The notes beneath the pieces were generated by a model. The model worked only from the letters and a program-made list of their open reading frames with translations. It was not told where the DNA came from and made no database searches. From positions 1 through 22,453 of the forward strand of contig FR896068.1 of NCBI GenBank assembly GCA_000435475.1: 22,453 bases of DNA, read 5' to 3'. A program made the translations under genes and the position numbers. The DNA comes from Cryptobacterium sp. CAG:338 (GTDB lineage Bacteria; Actinomycetota; Coriobacteriia; Coriobacteriales; Eggerthellaceae). This document shows positions 14,286 to 21,645 of this stretch, piece after piece (the first letter of the stretch is position 1; the number at the start of each line of letters is the position of its first letter).

Positions 14286-15710
14286 TTATTCTTTGCCGTC
14301 CCAGCAGTAAGTGCAAACTTTAGTTGGATCAATGCCAATGGCTTCTAGCATACCGGGAAGTGACTGGAATTCCAGTGAGTCAAAGCCCATCTTTTCACAG
14401 ATAGACTTCAGCAAACATTTACCACGTTCGGTATGAGCATCAGCGTATTCTTCTAAATATTTATCGCCCTCTTCGCCTTCAAGTTCACGTACAACACGAC
14501 GGGCAATTAAATCCATATCTGACTTGCCTCGAGAGAAGGTGAGGTATTTGCAGCTAAACATAATAGGAGGACAGGCAGAGCGCATGTGTACCTCTTTTGC
14601 GCCTGCTTCATATAAGAATTCAACTGTTTCGCGAAGCTGAGTGCCGCGAACAATGGAGTCATCAACAAAGAGAAGCTTCTTATCCTTTATTAATTCAGGT
14701 ATATGTATTTGCTTCATCTTTGCAACATGGTTGCGTACTTCCTGGTTGCTAGGCATAAAAGAGCGGGCCCAGGTGGGAGTATATTTAATGAAGGGGCGTG
14801 CGAATTGTTTTCCACTTTGGGTTGCATAGCCAATTGCATGAGGAGTACCTGAATCAGGAATGCCGCCTACATAATCTACGTCAGGCAACACACCACGCGC
14901 AGCTTCGTCACGAGCCATAATGGCACCATTGTTGTAGCGCATTACTTCGACGTTTACGCCTTCGTAGTTGGAGTTAGGGTAACCGTAATATACCCACAAG
15001 AAGGCGCAAATTTTCATTTCTTCGCCCGCTTCGGCAAGTGTTTCGTAGCCATCAGCATCGATGCGAACAATTTCACCAGGGCCTAGTTCGTATTCATCGT
15101 CATAACCCAGTTTGTGATAAGCGAACGATTCGAACGAAATACAATGACCATCAGCATCTTTTCCGATGAGAACAGGAAGACGGCCCACTTTGTCTCGTGC
15201 AGCAATGATTGATCCGTCATCTTTCATGATCAAAAGCGTAAGTGATCCATCAATAACTTCTTGGGCAAATTGAATGCCTGATACAAAGTCATCCTTCTGA
15301 TTGATTAGTGCTGCAACAAGTTCGGTTGAATTTACCGCTCCCGAGCTCATTGACATGAATTGGCGCCCACCAACGGACAAAAATCGATCCACCAAATCAT
15401 CAGCGTTGTTGATAGCGCAAACGGTTGTAATAGCGAAAGTGCCCAAATGCGAGCGTACCAGCAAGGGCTGTGGATCGGTGTCGCTAATGCATCCTATGCC
15501 GCTCGTGCCATGGAAACTATCAAGATCGTCTTCAAATTTTGTACGGAATGGCGTGTTTTCGATCGAATGAATTTCGCGTTGAAATCCATCTTCGATATCA
15601 TGAATAATCATGCCTGCACGACGTGTGCCAAGGTGGGAATGATAGTCAACGCCAAAATATACATCTATGACAACATCACGCTTGGATGCCGCACCAAAGA
15701 ATCCGCCCAT
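14286..15710 (-). CDS. Amidophosphoribosyltransferase (PurF) homologue lacking the glutaminase active site
   Basis: PurF makes phosphoribosylamine from PRPP and glutamine, the first step of purine synthesis. This 474-aa homologue keeps the phosphoribosyltransferase half: the PRPP loop LLFVDDSIVRGTQ (346-358), PDSGTPHAIGYA (285-296), and probable 4Fe-4S ligands Cys235, Cys387, Cys466 and Cys469. The N-terminal glutaminase half is the anomaly. Instead of Met-Cys-Gly it starts Met-Gly-Gly-Phe-Phe-Gly, so the N-terminal cysteine nucleophile is absent. The usual G-H-x-R-Y-S-T is replaced by GIGCISD near 71-77, the H-N-G-N segment by VCAINN near 97-102, and the D-(S/T)-E motif by NSTE at 127-130. 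The start is firm: AAGGAAGGC precedes it by a few bases. It may use ammonia, or act as a regulator or in another pathway. It is a single-gene unit with its own terminator. Confidence 0.85.
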   Translation of the reverse strand: MGGFFGAASKRDVVIDVYFGVDYHSHLGTRRAGMIIHDIEDGFQREIHSIENTPFRTKFEDDLDSFHGTSGIGCISDTDPQPLLVRSHLGTFAITTVCAINNADDLVDRFLSVGGRQFMSMSSGAVNSTELVAALINQKDDFVSGIQFAQEVIDGSLTLLIMKDDGSIIAARDKVGRLPVLIGKDADGHCISFESFAYHKLGYDDEYELGPGEIVRIDADGYETLAEAGEEMKICAFLWVYYGYPNSNYEGVNVEVMRYNNGAIMARDEAARGVLPDVDYVGGIPDSGTPHAIGYATQSGKQFARPFIKYTPTWARSFMPSNQEVRNHVAKMKQIHIPELIKDKKLLFVDDSIVRGTQLRETVEFLYEAGAKEVHMRSACPPIMFSCKYLTFSRGKSDMDLIARRVVRELEGEEGDKYLEEYADAHTERGKCLLKSICEKMGFDSLEFQSLPGMLEAIGIDPTKVCTYCWDGKE

Positions 15711-15894
15711 TGAGTGCCTTCCTTATCGGTACTTTGTAATTATTGAGATATCGTTAGATCTCAAGTGCCAATGTTAAGTTATTACAAACAAGTAACAAAG
15801 ACCAGAAGTTAAGTATAAAGCTCTCGATTATTTCTTATTTTCTTGTTTGTTTAGCGGGTAAGAAATGCGGATAAAAGAATAATGAGCACTTTTT

Positions 15895-15906
15895 GAGCAT
15901 ATGCTC
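15895..15906. promoter_or_regulatory. Perfect 12-base palindrome, candidate operator
   Basis: GAGCATATGCTC is a perfect palindrome about 75-80 bases upstream of the proposed sufC -10 box. An extra GAGCA half-site lies just before it. It may bind a dimeric regulator; no known factor is assigned. Confidence 0.35.
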
Positions 15907-15978
15907 CTGACGTAGACGTACAATTCCTATCGGAAAACAAACCGTTAACTTATTAATACTTTTCTTGTTTTAGCAAAA

Positions 15979-15987
15979 TGCTATTAT
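15979..15987 (+). promoter_or_regulatory. Possible extended -10 promoter of the sufCB-like operon
   Basis: TGCTATTAT fits an extended -10 element and lies 29 bases before the sufC start codon. The -35 region is poor, as expected if the TG extension compensates. Confidence 0.4.
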
Positions 15988-16015
15988 TGCGGTGTCATTT
16001 AGAAAAGGAGCACGC

Positions 16016-16792
16016 ATGTTAGAACTAAAGAACATTGTTTTCGACGTGCCAGTCGAAGAAGGTTCTTCAAAAACTAAGCGCATCATTGATGATATTTCAC
16101 TGACTGTAGATGAAAATAAGTTTGTAGTAATCACTGGTCCAAATGGTGGCGGAAAGTCAACATTAGCCAAGATTATTATGGGAATCGAACAACCAACTTC
16201 AGGTCAGATTCTTTTTGATGGAACCGATATAACTCATATGTCTATCACTGATCGAGCAAAGCTTGGTATTGGTTATGGTTTCCAGCAGCCTTCCCGATTC
16301 AAGGGAATGAAAGTTAAAAAGTTGTTGGAAATTGCTGCAGGAAAACGCCTTCCCATGCTTGCCTGTAATGAGTATTTGGGTAAAGTGGGGCTTTGTTCAG
16401 CGAATTATCTTACCCGTGAGGTTGATAAAAATCTTTCTGGTGGTGAATTAAAGCGTATTGAAATTGCTACCATACTAGCGTCTGATCCAAAGCTTGCTAT
16501 TTACGATGAACCAGAGGCGGGCATTGACCTGTGGAGTTTTGATCGGTTGACGCAAACCTTTGAAGATATCTATAAGCAAGGCAATGGTCATTCCATCATT
16601 ATCATTTCGCATCAGGAGCGCATTATTTCGCTTGCAGATGAAATAATTTGTTTGCGCGATGGCAAGATTGAAGCTCGTGGTCCCGTTGATGAAATCATGC
16701 CTAAACTGGGCTTTTCCCAAAAGAACAATAGCTATTGTTCTTTCACGGAACCACCCGAGATTCATCTTACCGAAATTCCTGTTACCTGTTAG
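16016..16792 (+). CDS. sufC: SufC-like Fe-S cluster assembly ATPase
   Basis: The 258-aa cytosolic ABC ATPase has Walker A GPNGGGKST (41-49), the signature LSGGELKRIEIA (140-151), Walker B LAIYDEPEAGID (160-171, with Asp164-Glu165) and the switch His199. The LSGGE-x-KR form and YDEPEAGID are typical of SufC, which drives SufB-type scaffolds rather than membrane transport. I chose the ATG at 16016 because AAAAGGAG lies just upstream; an in-frame GTG at 15992 has no site. The next gene, a SufB homologue, starts nine bases after its stop. No sufD, sufS or sufU is next to it. The pair resembles the SUF-like minimal (Sms) systems of anaerobes, so smsC may be the better name. The C-terminal 30 residues, with two cysteines, are less conserved. 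Confidence 0.88.
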   Translation: MLELKNIVFDVPVEEGSSKTKRIIDDISLTVDENKFVVITGPNGGGKSTLAKIIMGIEQPTSGQILFDGTDITHMSITDRAKLGIGYGFQQPSRFKGMKVKKLLEIAAGKRLPMLACNEYLGKVGLCSANYLTREVDKNLSGGELKRIEIATILASDPKLAIYDEPEAGIDLWSFDRLTQTFEDIYKQGNGHSIIIISHQERIISLADEIICLRDGKIEARGPVDEIMPKLGFSQKNNSYCSFTEPPEIHLTEIPVTC

Positions 16793-16801
16793 GAGATCAA
16801 A

Positions 16802-17731
16802 ATGGCAGTAGATCTTTCCCCTATAGATGCTGATTTGCTTAAGACTCTAACGAATGTTCATGGCATTCCCGAGGGTGCTTACAACATTCGTAAAGATGGT
16901 GAACTTCTTACGCGTCATAATTCAGCCAATATTGAAATTGCTACCAAAACAGACAATCCCGGCATTGATATTTTTATCAAGGACGGCACCAAAGGCGAGC
17001 GCGTCTATATTCCTGTTATTGTTTCAAAAGCAGGATTAAAAGATGTTGTGTATAACACCTTTCATATTGGAGAAAACTGCGATGTAACTATCATTGCAGG
17101 ATGTGGCATTCATAATGATAGTCATAAAGCTTCAGAGCATGATGGCATTCATACGTTCCATATTGGTAAAAATTCGCGGGTTAAGTATGTTGAAAATCAC
17201 TACGGCGAAGGTTCGGGTGATGGTGCACGAATCTTGAATCCTGTAACTAAGGTTTTTCAGGACGAAAACTCTTTCTGTGAAATGGAAATGGTGCAAATTC
17301 GTGGTGTAACTTCTACGGTTCGCGATACCGATGCCGAATTAGGTGCGGGTGCCAAATTAATTCTGATCGAGAAGCTTCTTACTGATGGTGATCAAAAAGC
17401 CACCTCAAACATGAATATTCGTCTTGTGGGGGACAACTCAAATGTTCAGGTAATTTCTCGTAGTGTTGCACAGGACAATTCAGTCCAAATATTCAACCCT
17501 CTTGTTTCGGGCGAGGCAGCATGTCATGGCCATGTGCAATGCGACGCAATTATTATGGGAAATGCGGTTGTTAAGGCGATCCCGGGTATCGAAGCAGCTC
17601 ACGAGGATGCGCAGCTTGTTCATGAAGCTGCGATTGGGAAAATCGCGGGGGATCAAATTACAAAGCTTATGACATTAGGTTTAACTGAAGAAGAAGCTGA
17701 AGCGGAAATCTTGGACGACTTCTTAAGCTAA
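16802..17731 (+). CDS. sufB: SufB-like Fe-S cluster assembly scaffold (short form)
   Basis: This 309-aa protein is a SufB/SufD-family beta-helix protein, with the N-terminal domain shorter than in E. coli SufB (495 aa). The C-terminal core is well kept: ACHGHVQCDAIIMG (240-253) with Cys241 and Cys247, and VHEAAIGKIAGDQ (273-285) with His274-Glu275, equivalent to residues involved in cluster assembly on SufB. Other cysteines are Cys93, Cys101 and Cys159. It follows sufC with an AGGAG site before its ATG, and a strong terminator lies 27 bases after its stop, so the operon is just two genes. With no SufD, the active complex would be a SufB homodimer with two SufC. This matches the SmsCB type, so smsB is an alternative name. 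Confidence 0.87.
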   Translation: MAVDLSPIDADLLKTLTNVHGIPEGAYNIRKDGELLTRHNSANIEIATKTDNPGIDIFIKDGTKGERVYIPVIVSKAGLKDVVYNTFHIGENCDVTIIAGCGIHNDSHKASEHDGIHTFHIGKNSRVKYVENHYGEGSGDGARILNPVTKVFQDENSFCEMEMVQIRGVTSTVRDTDAELGAGAKLILIEKLLTDGDQKATSNMNIRLVGDNSNVQVISRSVAQDNSVQIFNPLVSGEAACHGHVQCDAIIMGNAVVKAIPGIEAAHEDAQLVHEAAIGKIAGDQITKLMTLGLTEEEAEAEILDDFLS

Positions 17732-17757
17732 AGCGTAGGATTATAGAGATCTCAATC

Positions 17758-17791
17758 AAATGCCCTGAAAAGTATTTTTCGGGGCATTTTT
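17758..17791 (+). terminator. Strong terminator of the sufCB-like operon
   Basis: AAATGCCCTGAAAA pairs with TTTTCGGGGCATTT over 14 base pairs (one G-U) around a four-base loop, and a T run follows. It clearly ends the two-gene operon. Confidence 0.95.
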
Positions 17792-17860
17792 GTCCTTTTA
17801 ATTACGTGAATGTAGACAGTTAGATTAAAGGGATAGGGTTAAACTTTGAAGGAAGTTTTG

Positions 17861-17926
17861 ATGAGTTTAAGATTTATTTTTCGCTATAAGTTTTATCTCG
17901 CTATTACTTATCTGATGGATAACTGA
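17861..17926 (+). CDS. Possible 21-aa leader peptide or small membrane peptide
   Basis: A 21-codon ORF (MSLRFIFRYKFYLAITYLMDN) has a good ribosome site, GAAGGAAG five bases before its ATG. Its TGA overlaps the GAAAGAGG site of the following acetyltransferase gene, so translation of the two could be coupled. The peptide is basic at its start and hydrophobic or aromatic through the middle, like a short membrane peptide. It lies after the sufCB terminator and before the acetyltransferase-exporter operon. TTATC elements near its end can pair with GATAA (17918-17922), so a ribosome-stalling switch is possible. No homologue is recognised; it could also be chance. Confidence 0.4.
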   Translation: MSLRFIFRYKFYLAITYLMDN

Positions 17927-17937
17927 AAGAGGCGCCA

Positions 17938-18471
17938 ATGCGTTTTCAACGAGCAACTCAAAAGCATTTAGACGCAATAATGAATATTACCAACGAGGCA
18001 AAGGCCCAATTAAAGCGTATGGAAATTGATCAGTGGCAAAAGGGCTATCCTTCAAAGGAAGTATGGGAAGAAGACCTGAAACAAGAACGTGCTTATATCG
18101 CACTCGATGAATCAACGGATGCGGTCATGGGAGCTTTTTCATTTTTCACTTCTCAGGATCCCTCCTATAAGCAAATCGATGGAGCATGGTTGACTGGCGA
18201 TAGTATCGAAGATGGTTCTTATGCTTCGCTTCATCGAGTTTGTGTTGCTGAAAACTATAAAGGTCAAGGAGTTGTAGGCAGAATGTTTGATTTTGCCTTT
18301 GATTTGACCCGATCTTTTGGTATTACTTCGGTTCGAATAGATACTCATCCTGACAATAAACCCATGATGCGCTCGCTTAGTAAAGCCGGTTTTGTAGAGT
18401 GTGGCTTTATTAGGCTTGTTGGGGGAGTTGAGGATGGGAATATTCGCATAGCATTCGAAAAGGTATTGTAA
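17938..18471 (+). CDS. GNAT-family N-acetyltransferase
   Basis: The 177-aa cytosolic enzyme transfers an acetyl group from acetyl-CoA to an amine of unknown identity. The acetyl-CoA-binding segment is LHRVCVAENYKGQGVVGRMF (about 98-117), containing the family Q/R-x-x-G-x-G/A-like loop (YKGQGVVG). The C-terminal strand-helix pair (IDTHPDNKPMMRSLSKAGF) is also typical of the family. The GAAAGAGG site gives a firm ATG. Its TAA overlaps the ATG of the ABC exporter by one base (TAATG), so they are coupled. Acetyltransferase plus exporter suggests resistance or export of a modified compound, but that is inference. Confidence 0.9.
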   Translation: MRFQRATQKHLDAIMNITNEAKAQLKRMEIDQWQKGYPSKEVWEEDLKQERAYIALDESTDAVMGAFSFFTSQDPSYKQIDGAWLTGDSIEDGSYASLHRVCVAENYKGQGVVGRMFDFAFDLTRSFGITSVRIDTHPDNKPMMRSLSKAGFVECGFIRLVGGVEDGNIRIAFEKVL

Positions 18472-20261
18472 TGGTTTCTGAATCGAGAGTTCCTTCTACA
18501 ACGAGACGCACTCTTCATTATTATTGGCTTGTTACAAAACGTCATAAAGGGTATTTCTTCGGCTTGATGGCGGCAACGTTTGCTTTTGTTGCGTTACTGA
18601 CATACGGCAATCCTTATGTGATGAGCTTGGTGGTAGATCGAGTAAGCGCTGATCCGGTTCCTGCTGATAAGGTATTTGAAGTTTTTGCGCCGTATATTAT
18701 TGCGCTTATTGCAATTAATGTTTTCGGACAGGCTGCAAGCAAGTTACAAGATTACACCATGTATAAACTTGAGATTGCAGCAGCATATGACCTTGCTACG
18801 ATGTCATTTGATGCGCTTTGTAACCAGTCCATGTCTTTTCATTCGAATCGTTTTGGTGGCACTTTAGTAAGTCAAACTTCAAAGTTTATGAGTGCTTACC
18901 AGCAGATAATCGAAACCATTACCTTTCCTTTTCTTCCGGTAATTTGTTCGGTGATTTTCACCTGTAGCATCTTGGCACCTCGTGTTCCTGCCTACGTGGT
19001 CATTCTTATGATTCTTTTGGCTATTTATGCCTGTGTTTCGTATTACATGTATAAGCGTATTCTTCATCTGAATGAAAAAGCTGCAAGTGCCCAGAATCAG
19101 CTTTCAGGCGAGCTTTCGGATTCGGTCGCAAATATTTTGTCGGTGAAAACTTATGGTCGCGAAGATTACGAACGGGGCTTGTTTGATCAGGCGAACAGAG
19201 AAGTGGTTGCGCGTGATTCGAAGCGTATGTGGGCTTCACTTTTGCGCGGCATCATTACTGCTTGCATTACGGTTGTGATTATGGCTGTGGTAACGGTGTT
19301 TATTGCGGGCGGCAATGCATGGTATGGTATTACGCCAGGTACGTTGGTGGTTATGTTTACGTATACCTACACCATTACTAATCAGTTTAATTTCATCAAC
19401 AATGGCTTGCAGCGCTTCAACCGTGCTTTTGGTGATGCAAGTGGTATGACTATCATCTTAGATGAACCACGGTTGGTAGATGACAAGCCCAACGCTCAGC
19501 CAATGGTGGTTACCAATGGCAGGATTGATTTTAAAGATATTGGGTTTTCATACACTGATGGAAATACGACCACTCAGGTATTTAAGGACTTCAATCTTCA
19601 TATTCCTACAGGTCAGAGAGTTGGCTTAGTAGGAATGAGCGGTGCAGGCAAAACTACCTTGACCAAGTTGTTGCTACGCTTATCCGATATTCAAGAAGGG
19701 CAAATCCTAATTGACGGGCAAAACGTTGCTGACACAACGCAGCAATCTTTGCGTCGACAGATTGCCTATGTTCCTCAGGAAGCGTTGCTTTTTCATCGCA
19801 GTATTGCCGAAAACATTGCGTATGGTAAGCCAGATGCAACGATGGAAGAAATACGTGAGGCGGCGCGTCAGGCTAATGCGCTCGAATTTATCGAAAAGCT
19901 TCCCCAAGGATTTGACACTATTACTGGCGAGCGGGGTGTGAAGCTTTCCGGTGGACAACGTCAACGCGTAGCTATTGCGCGAGCTATGCTGGCTGATTGT
20001 CCTGTATTGGTGTTGGATGAAGCAACTAGTGCGCTCGATTCCGAAAGTGAACACCTTGTTCAAGATGCTCTAGAAAAGCTTATGCATGGTAGAACTTCAA
20101 TTGTGGTTGCTCATCGATTATCGACAGTAGCGAGTCTTGATCGAATCGTAGTTCTTTCTCAGGGTAAGATTGTAGAAGATGGTCCCCATGCTCAGCTTAT
20201 TGAAGACGGGGGAGAATATGCTCATTTATGGAGTAGGCAAACAGGTGCGTATTTAGAATAG
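18471..20261 (+). CDS. ABC exporter, fused membrane and ATPase domains
   Basis: This 596-aa half-transporter has a six-helix membrane domain (about 28-325), then a nucleotide-binding domain (about 352-590). Motifs: Walker A GMSGAGKTT (388-396), the Q-loop at YVPQEALLF (433-441), the signature LSGGQRQRVAIARA (492-505), Walker B VLVLDEATSALD (512-523) and the switch His548. One polypeptide probably works as a homodimer, since no partner gene adjoins. The closest class by pattern is the MsbA/BmrA/lipid-or-multidrug exporter group; the substrate cannot be told from sequence. It starts one base within the stop of the GNAT gene. A long inverted repeat downstream separates it from the convergent HD-domain gene. 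Confidence 0.95.
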   Translation: MVSESRVPSTTRRTLHYYWLVTKRHKGYFFGLMAATFAFVALLTYGNPYVMSLVVDRVSADPVPADKVFEVFAPYIIALIAINVFGQAASKLQDYTMYKLEIAAAYDLATMSFDALCNQSMSFHSNRFGGTLVSQTSKFMSAYQQIIETITFPFLPVICSVIFTCSILAPRVPAYVVILMILLAIYACVSYYMYKRILHLNEKAASAQNQLSGELSDSVANILSVKTYGREDYERGLFDQANREVVARDSKRMWASLLRGIITACITVVIMAVVTVFIAGGNAWYGITPGTLVVMFTYTYTITNQFNFINNGLQRFNRAFGDASGMTIILDEPRLVDDKPNAQPMVVTNGRIDFKDIGFSYTDGNTTTQVFKDFNLHIPTGQRVGLVGMSGAGKTTLTKLLLRLSDIQEGQILIDGQNVADTTQQSLRRQIAYVPQEALLFHRSIAENIAYGKPDATMEEIREAARQANALEFIEKLPQGFDTITGERGVKLSGGQRQRVAIARAMLADCPVLVLDEATSALDSESEHLVQDALEKLMHGRTSIVVAHRLSTVASLDRIVVLSQGKIVEDGPHAQLIEDGGEYAHLWSRQTGAYLE

Positions 20262-20338
20262 TGAAAATTATTTGGTGAAATAAGCGTTTGTTTTGCAACG
20301 ATATTAGTATCTATGTATTCGAAAAAACTTATCAACAA

Positions 20339-20373
20339 AATGGCTTATCTTATTATGAATAAGATAAGCCATT
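20339..20373. terminator. Bidirectional terminator between convergent genes
   Basis: AATGGCTTATCTTAT and ATAAGATAAGCCATT form a perfect 15-base-pair stem with a five-base loop (TATGA). T-rich tails exist on both strands (CTTTC on plus, TTTTG then a T run on minus). It sits between the stops of the ABC exporter and the HD protein and can serve both. Confidence 0.88.
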
Positions 20374-20417
20374 CTTTCAAATGAAGTTCTACTGATTCCT
20401 TTGTCTCTATAGTTATA

Positions 20418-20933
20418 TTAAAGTCCAAACATGGTATAGATCAGTTCGATTCCTGTTTCAGTTTTAAAGACTTCTTTGAGAGTTTTTCGGACGCCGTTTT
20501 CGTCTATTTTATCTTCGTAGAGGTTTACGAGGCAGTCAGCTTCAACTAATACTTGATGATCAAAAGTCTTGATATCGTCATAAGAGTGATGATGTTCAAC
20601 CAGCCATACTACTCGTTCAATGGTGTCGTCGGAGAATCCTACTTCTTTCATGAGAGTACGAGCATATTTTCCACCCTCTTGTTCTTGGAGCTTTTCATCG
20701 CAATGACCGTACTTGCGTTCTGCAGGTAAAATTCCTATGTCGTGAACGAGAGCAGCTGCTTCGATGATAATTTGAGCTTTCGTGTTGGCGTTTTCTGCTA
20801 AGGCGATAGTTCGTGCAAGACTGTGAACTTTAATGAAATGATTTATTCTTTTTGGATCTCCTGTATCAAACGCGATCATTTCCATCATCAAGGTTTGGAG
20901 CAGTTTTTGTTCTTTTTCTAACACGTCTGCCAT
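20418..20933 (-). CDS. HD-domain phosphohydrolase
   Basis: The 171-aa soluble protein has the HD metal-dependent hydrolase fold. His37 is the first ligand, His64-Asp65 (in ALVHDIG) the signature pair, EHHH at 113-116 the middle cluster and Asp133 (in VEADCLVNL) the final ligand. Such small HD proteins cleave phosphate esters of nucleotides or related molecules; the substrate here is unknown. AAAGGAG lies close before the ATG. It is read away from veg, with 91 bases between the starts, and converges on the exporter gene. It appears to be a single-gene unit. Confidence 0.88.
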   Translation of the reverse strand: MADVLEKEQKLLQTLMMEMIAFDTGDPKRINHFIKVHSLARTIALAENANTKAQIIIEAAALVHDIGILPAERKYGHCDEKLQEQEGGKYARTLMKEVGFSDDTIERVVWLVEHHHSYDDIKTFDHQVLVEADCLVNLYEDKIDENGVRKTLKEVFKTETGIELIYTMFGL

Positions 20934-20954
20934 AGAAGGCTCCTTTTTGTCCTA

Positions 20955-20983
20955 TTTCGATTGATTTAAATATGTGTTATTAT
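20955..20983 (+). promoter_or_regulatory. Possible veg promoter
   Basis: TTTCGA (20955-20960) and TATTAT (20978-20983) are spaced by 17 bases, giving an expected start about 35 bases before the veg ATG. The -35 box is weak. The same short gap must also drive the divergent HD gene. Confidence 0.35.
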
Positions 20984-21024
20984 AAACAAGTTTTAGTGTA
21001 CCCAAAATCGGAGAATTATCACTT

Positions 21025-21369
21025 ATGGATTTAGCTAAGCAAGCACAAATTATTACCAACATTCATGATACCTTGAGCGATTTTGTTGGGCAAAAACTTC
21101 GTGTTCGTGCCAACATGGGTCGCTCAAAAATTGTTGAAAGCGAAGGGGTATTAATGCAAGTTCACCCTCAGCTTTTCATTATGGAAGTACAGCGTAAGCG
21201 TGGTGCATCCGCTCGTCAGTCCTATCAGTATGTTGATATTTTGACTGGTATGGTTGAGTTAAGTCAAAATGGCGAACCACTTTTCGGCAAGTTTATTGAA
21301 GATGATGAAGCTGAAGAGGGTATGGCAAATACCCAGGAAGAAAAACAGGTTGAAGAATCGCTCGTATAA
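21025..21369 (+). CDS. veg: Veg family protein
   Basis: The 114-aa protein matches the Veg family (PF06257): VGQKLRVRANMGRSKIVESEGVL near 21-43 gives the conserved G-x-R/K-x-N-x-G-R pattern, and SYQYVDILTGMVEL (65-78) the second conserved stretch. In Bacillus subtilis Veg is about 86 aa and promotes biofilm gene expression by interfering with SinR; that role cannot be assumed here. The extra 28 residues form a very acidic C-terminal tail (DDEAEEGMANTQEEKQVEES). The start is supported by GGAGA ten bases upstream. A strong terminator follows within 60 bases of its stop, so it is monocistronic. Confidence 0.92.
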   Translation: MDLAKQAQIITNIHDTLSDFVGQKLRVRANMGRSKIVESEGVLMQVHPQLFIMEVQRKRGASARQSYQYVDILTGMVELSQNGEPLFGKFIEDDEAEEGMANTQEEKQVEESLV

Positions 21370-21426
21370 TAAGGATAATAAATTACCAAAAGTATTCTTC
21401 AGTTTGATCTTCATATTTAACTTTTT

Positions 21427-21456
21427 AGAGTCCGACTTCGGTCGGGCTCTTTTTTT
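21427..21456 (+). terminator. UUCG-loop terminator of veg
   Basis: AGAGTCCGAC, loop TTCG, GTCGGGCTCT then seven or more T: ten base pairs with one G-U, a UUCG tetraloop and a long U run. A textbook intrinsic terminator. Confidence 0.97.
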
Positions 21457-21645
21457 GATGGCATAATCCACGAATATGCATGCAGGAGGAGCTTTCAATT
21501 TTTATATCTTGCTCATATTGTCTTTGATGTTGTGCCTTGACAATACATTGCAAATGTTGGCTACCTACAAAACAATTTTGATAAATCTACAAGAATTTGT
21601 GAAACATTGGTACAATATTTAGGTTTTGTTGAGGGAGTAAAATTT

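Larger units (their letters stand above)
15711..16015 (+). other. Divergent intergenic region between the purF-like gene and sufC
   Basis: These 305 bases hold no gene. Visible elements are an inverted repeat close to the purF-like start (TTGAGAT at 15743-15749 with ATCTCAA at 15758-15764), a perfect 12-base palindrome (GAGCATATGCTC, 15895-15906), and a possible extended -10 for sufC (TGC-TATTAT, 15979-15987). Both flanking genes are read away from it, so it must carry two promoters. Confidence 0.6.

Noticed and set aside
19707..20063. 118-codon minus-strand ORF inside the ABC exporter
   Set aside because: Lies opposite the conserved ATPase domain and shows no independent features.
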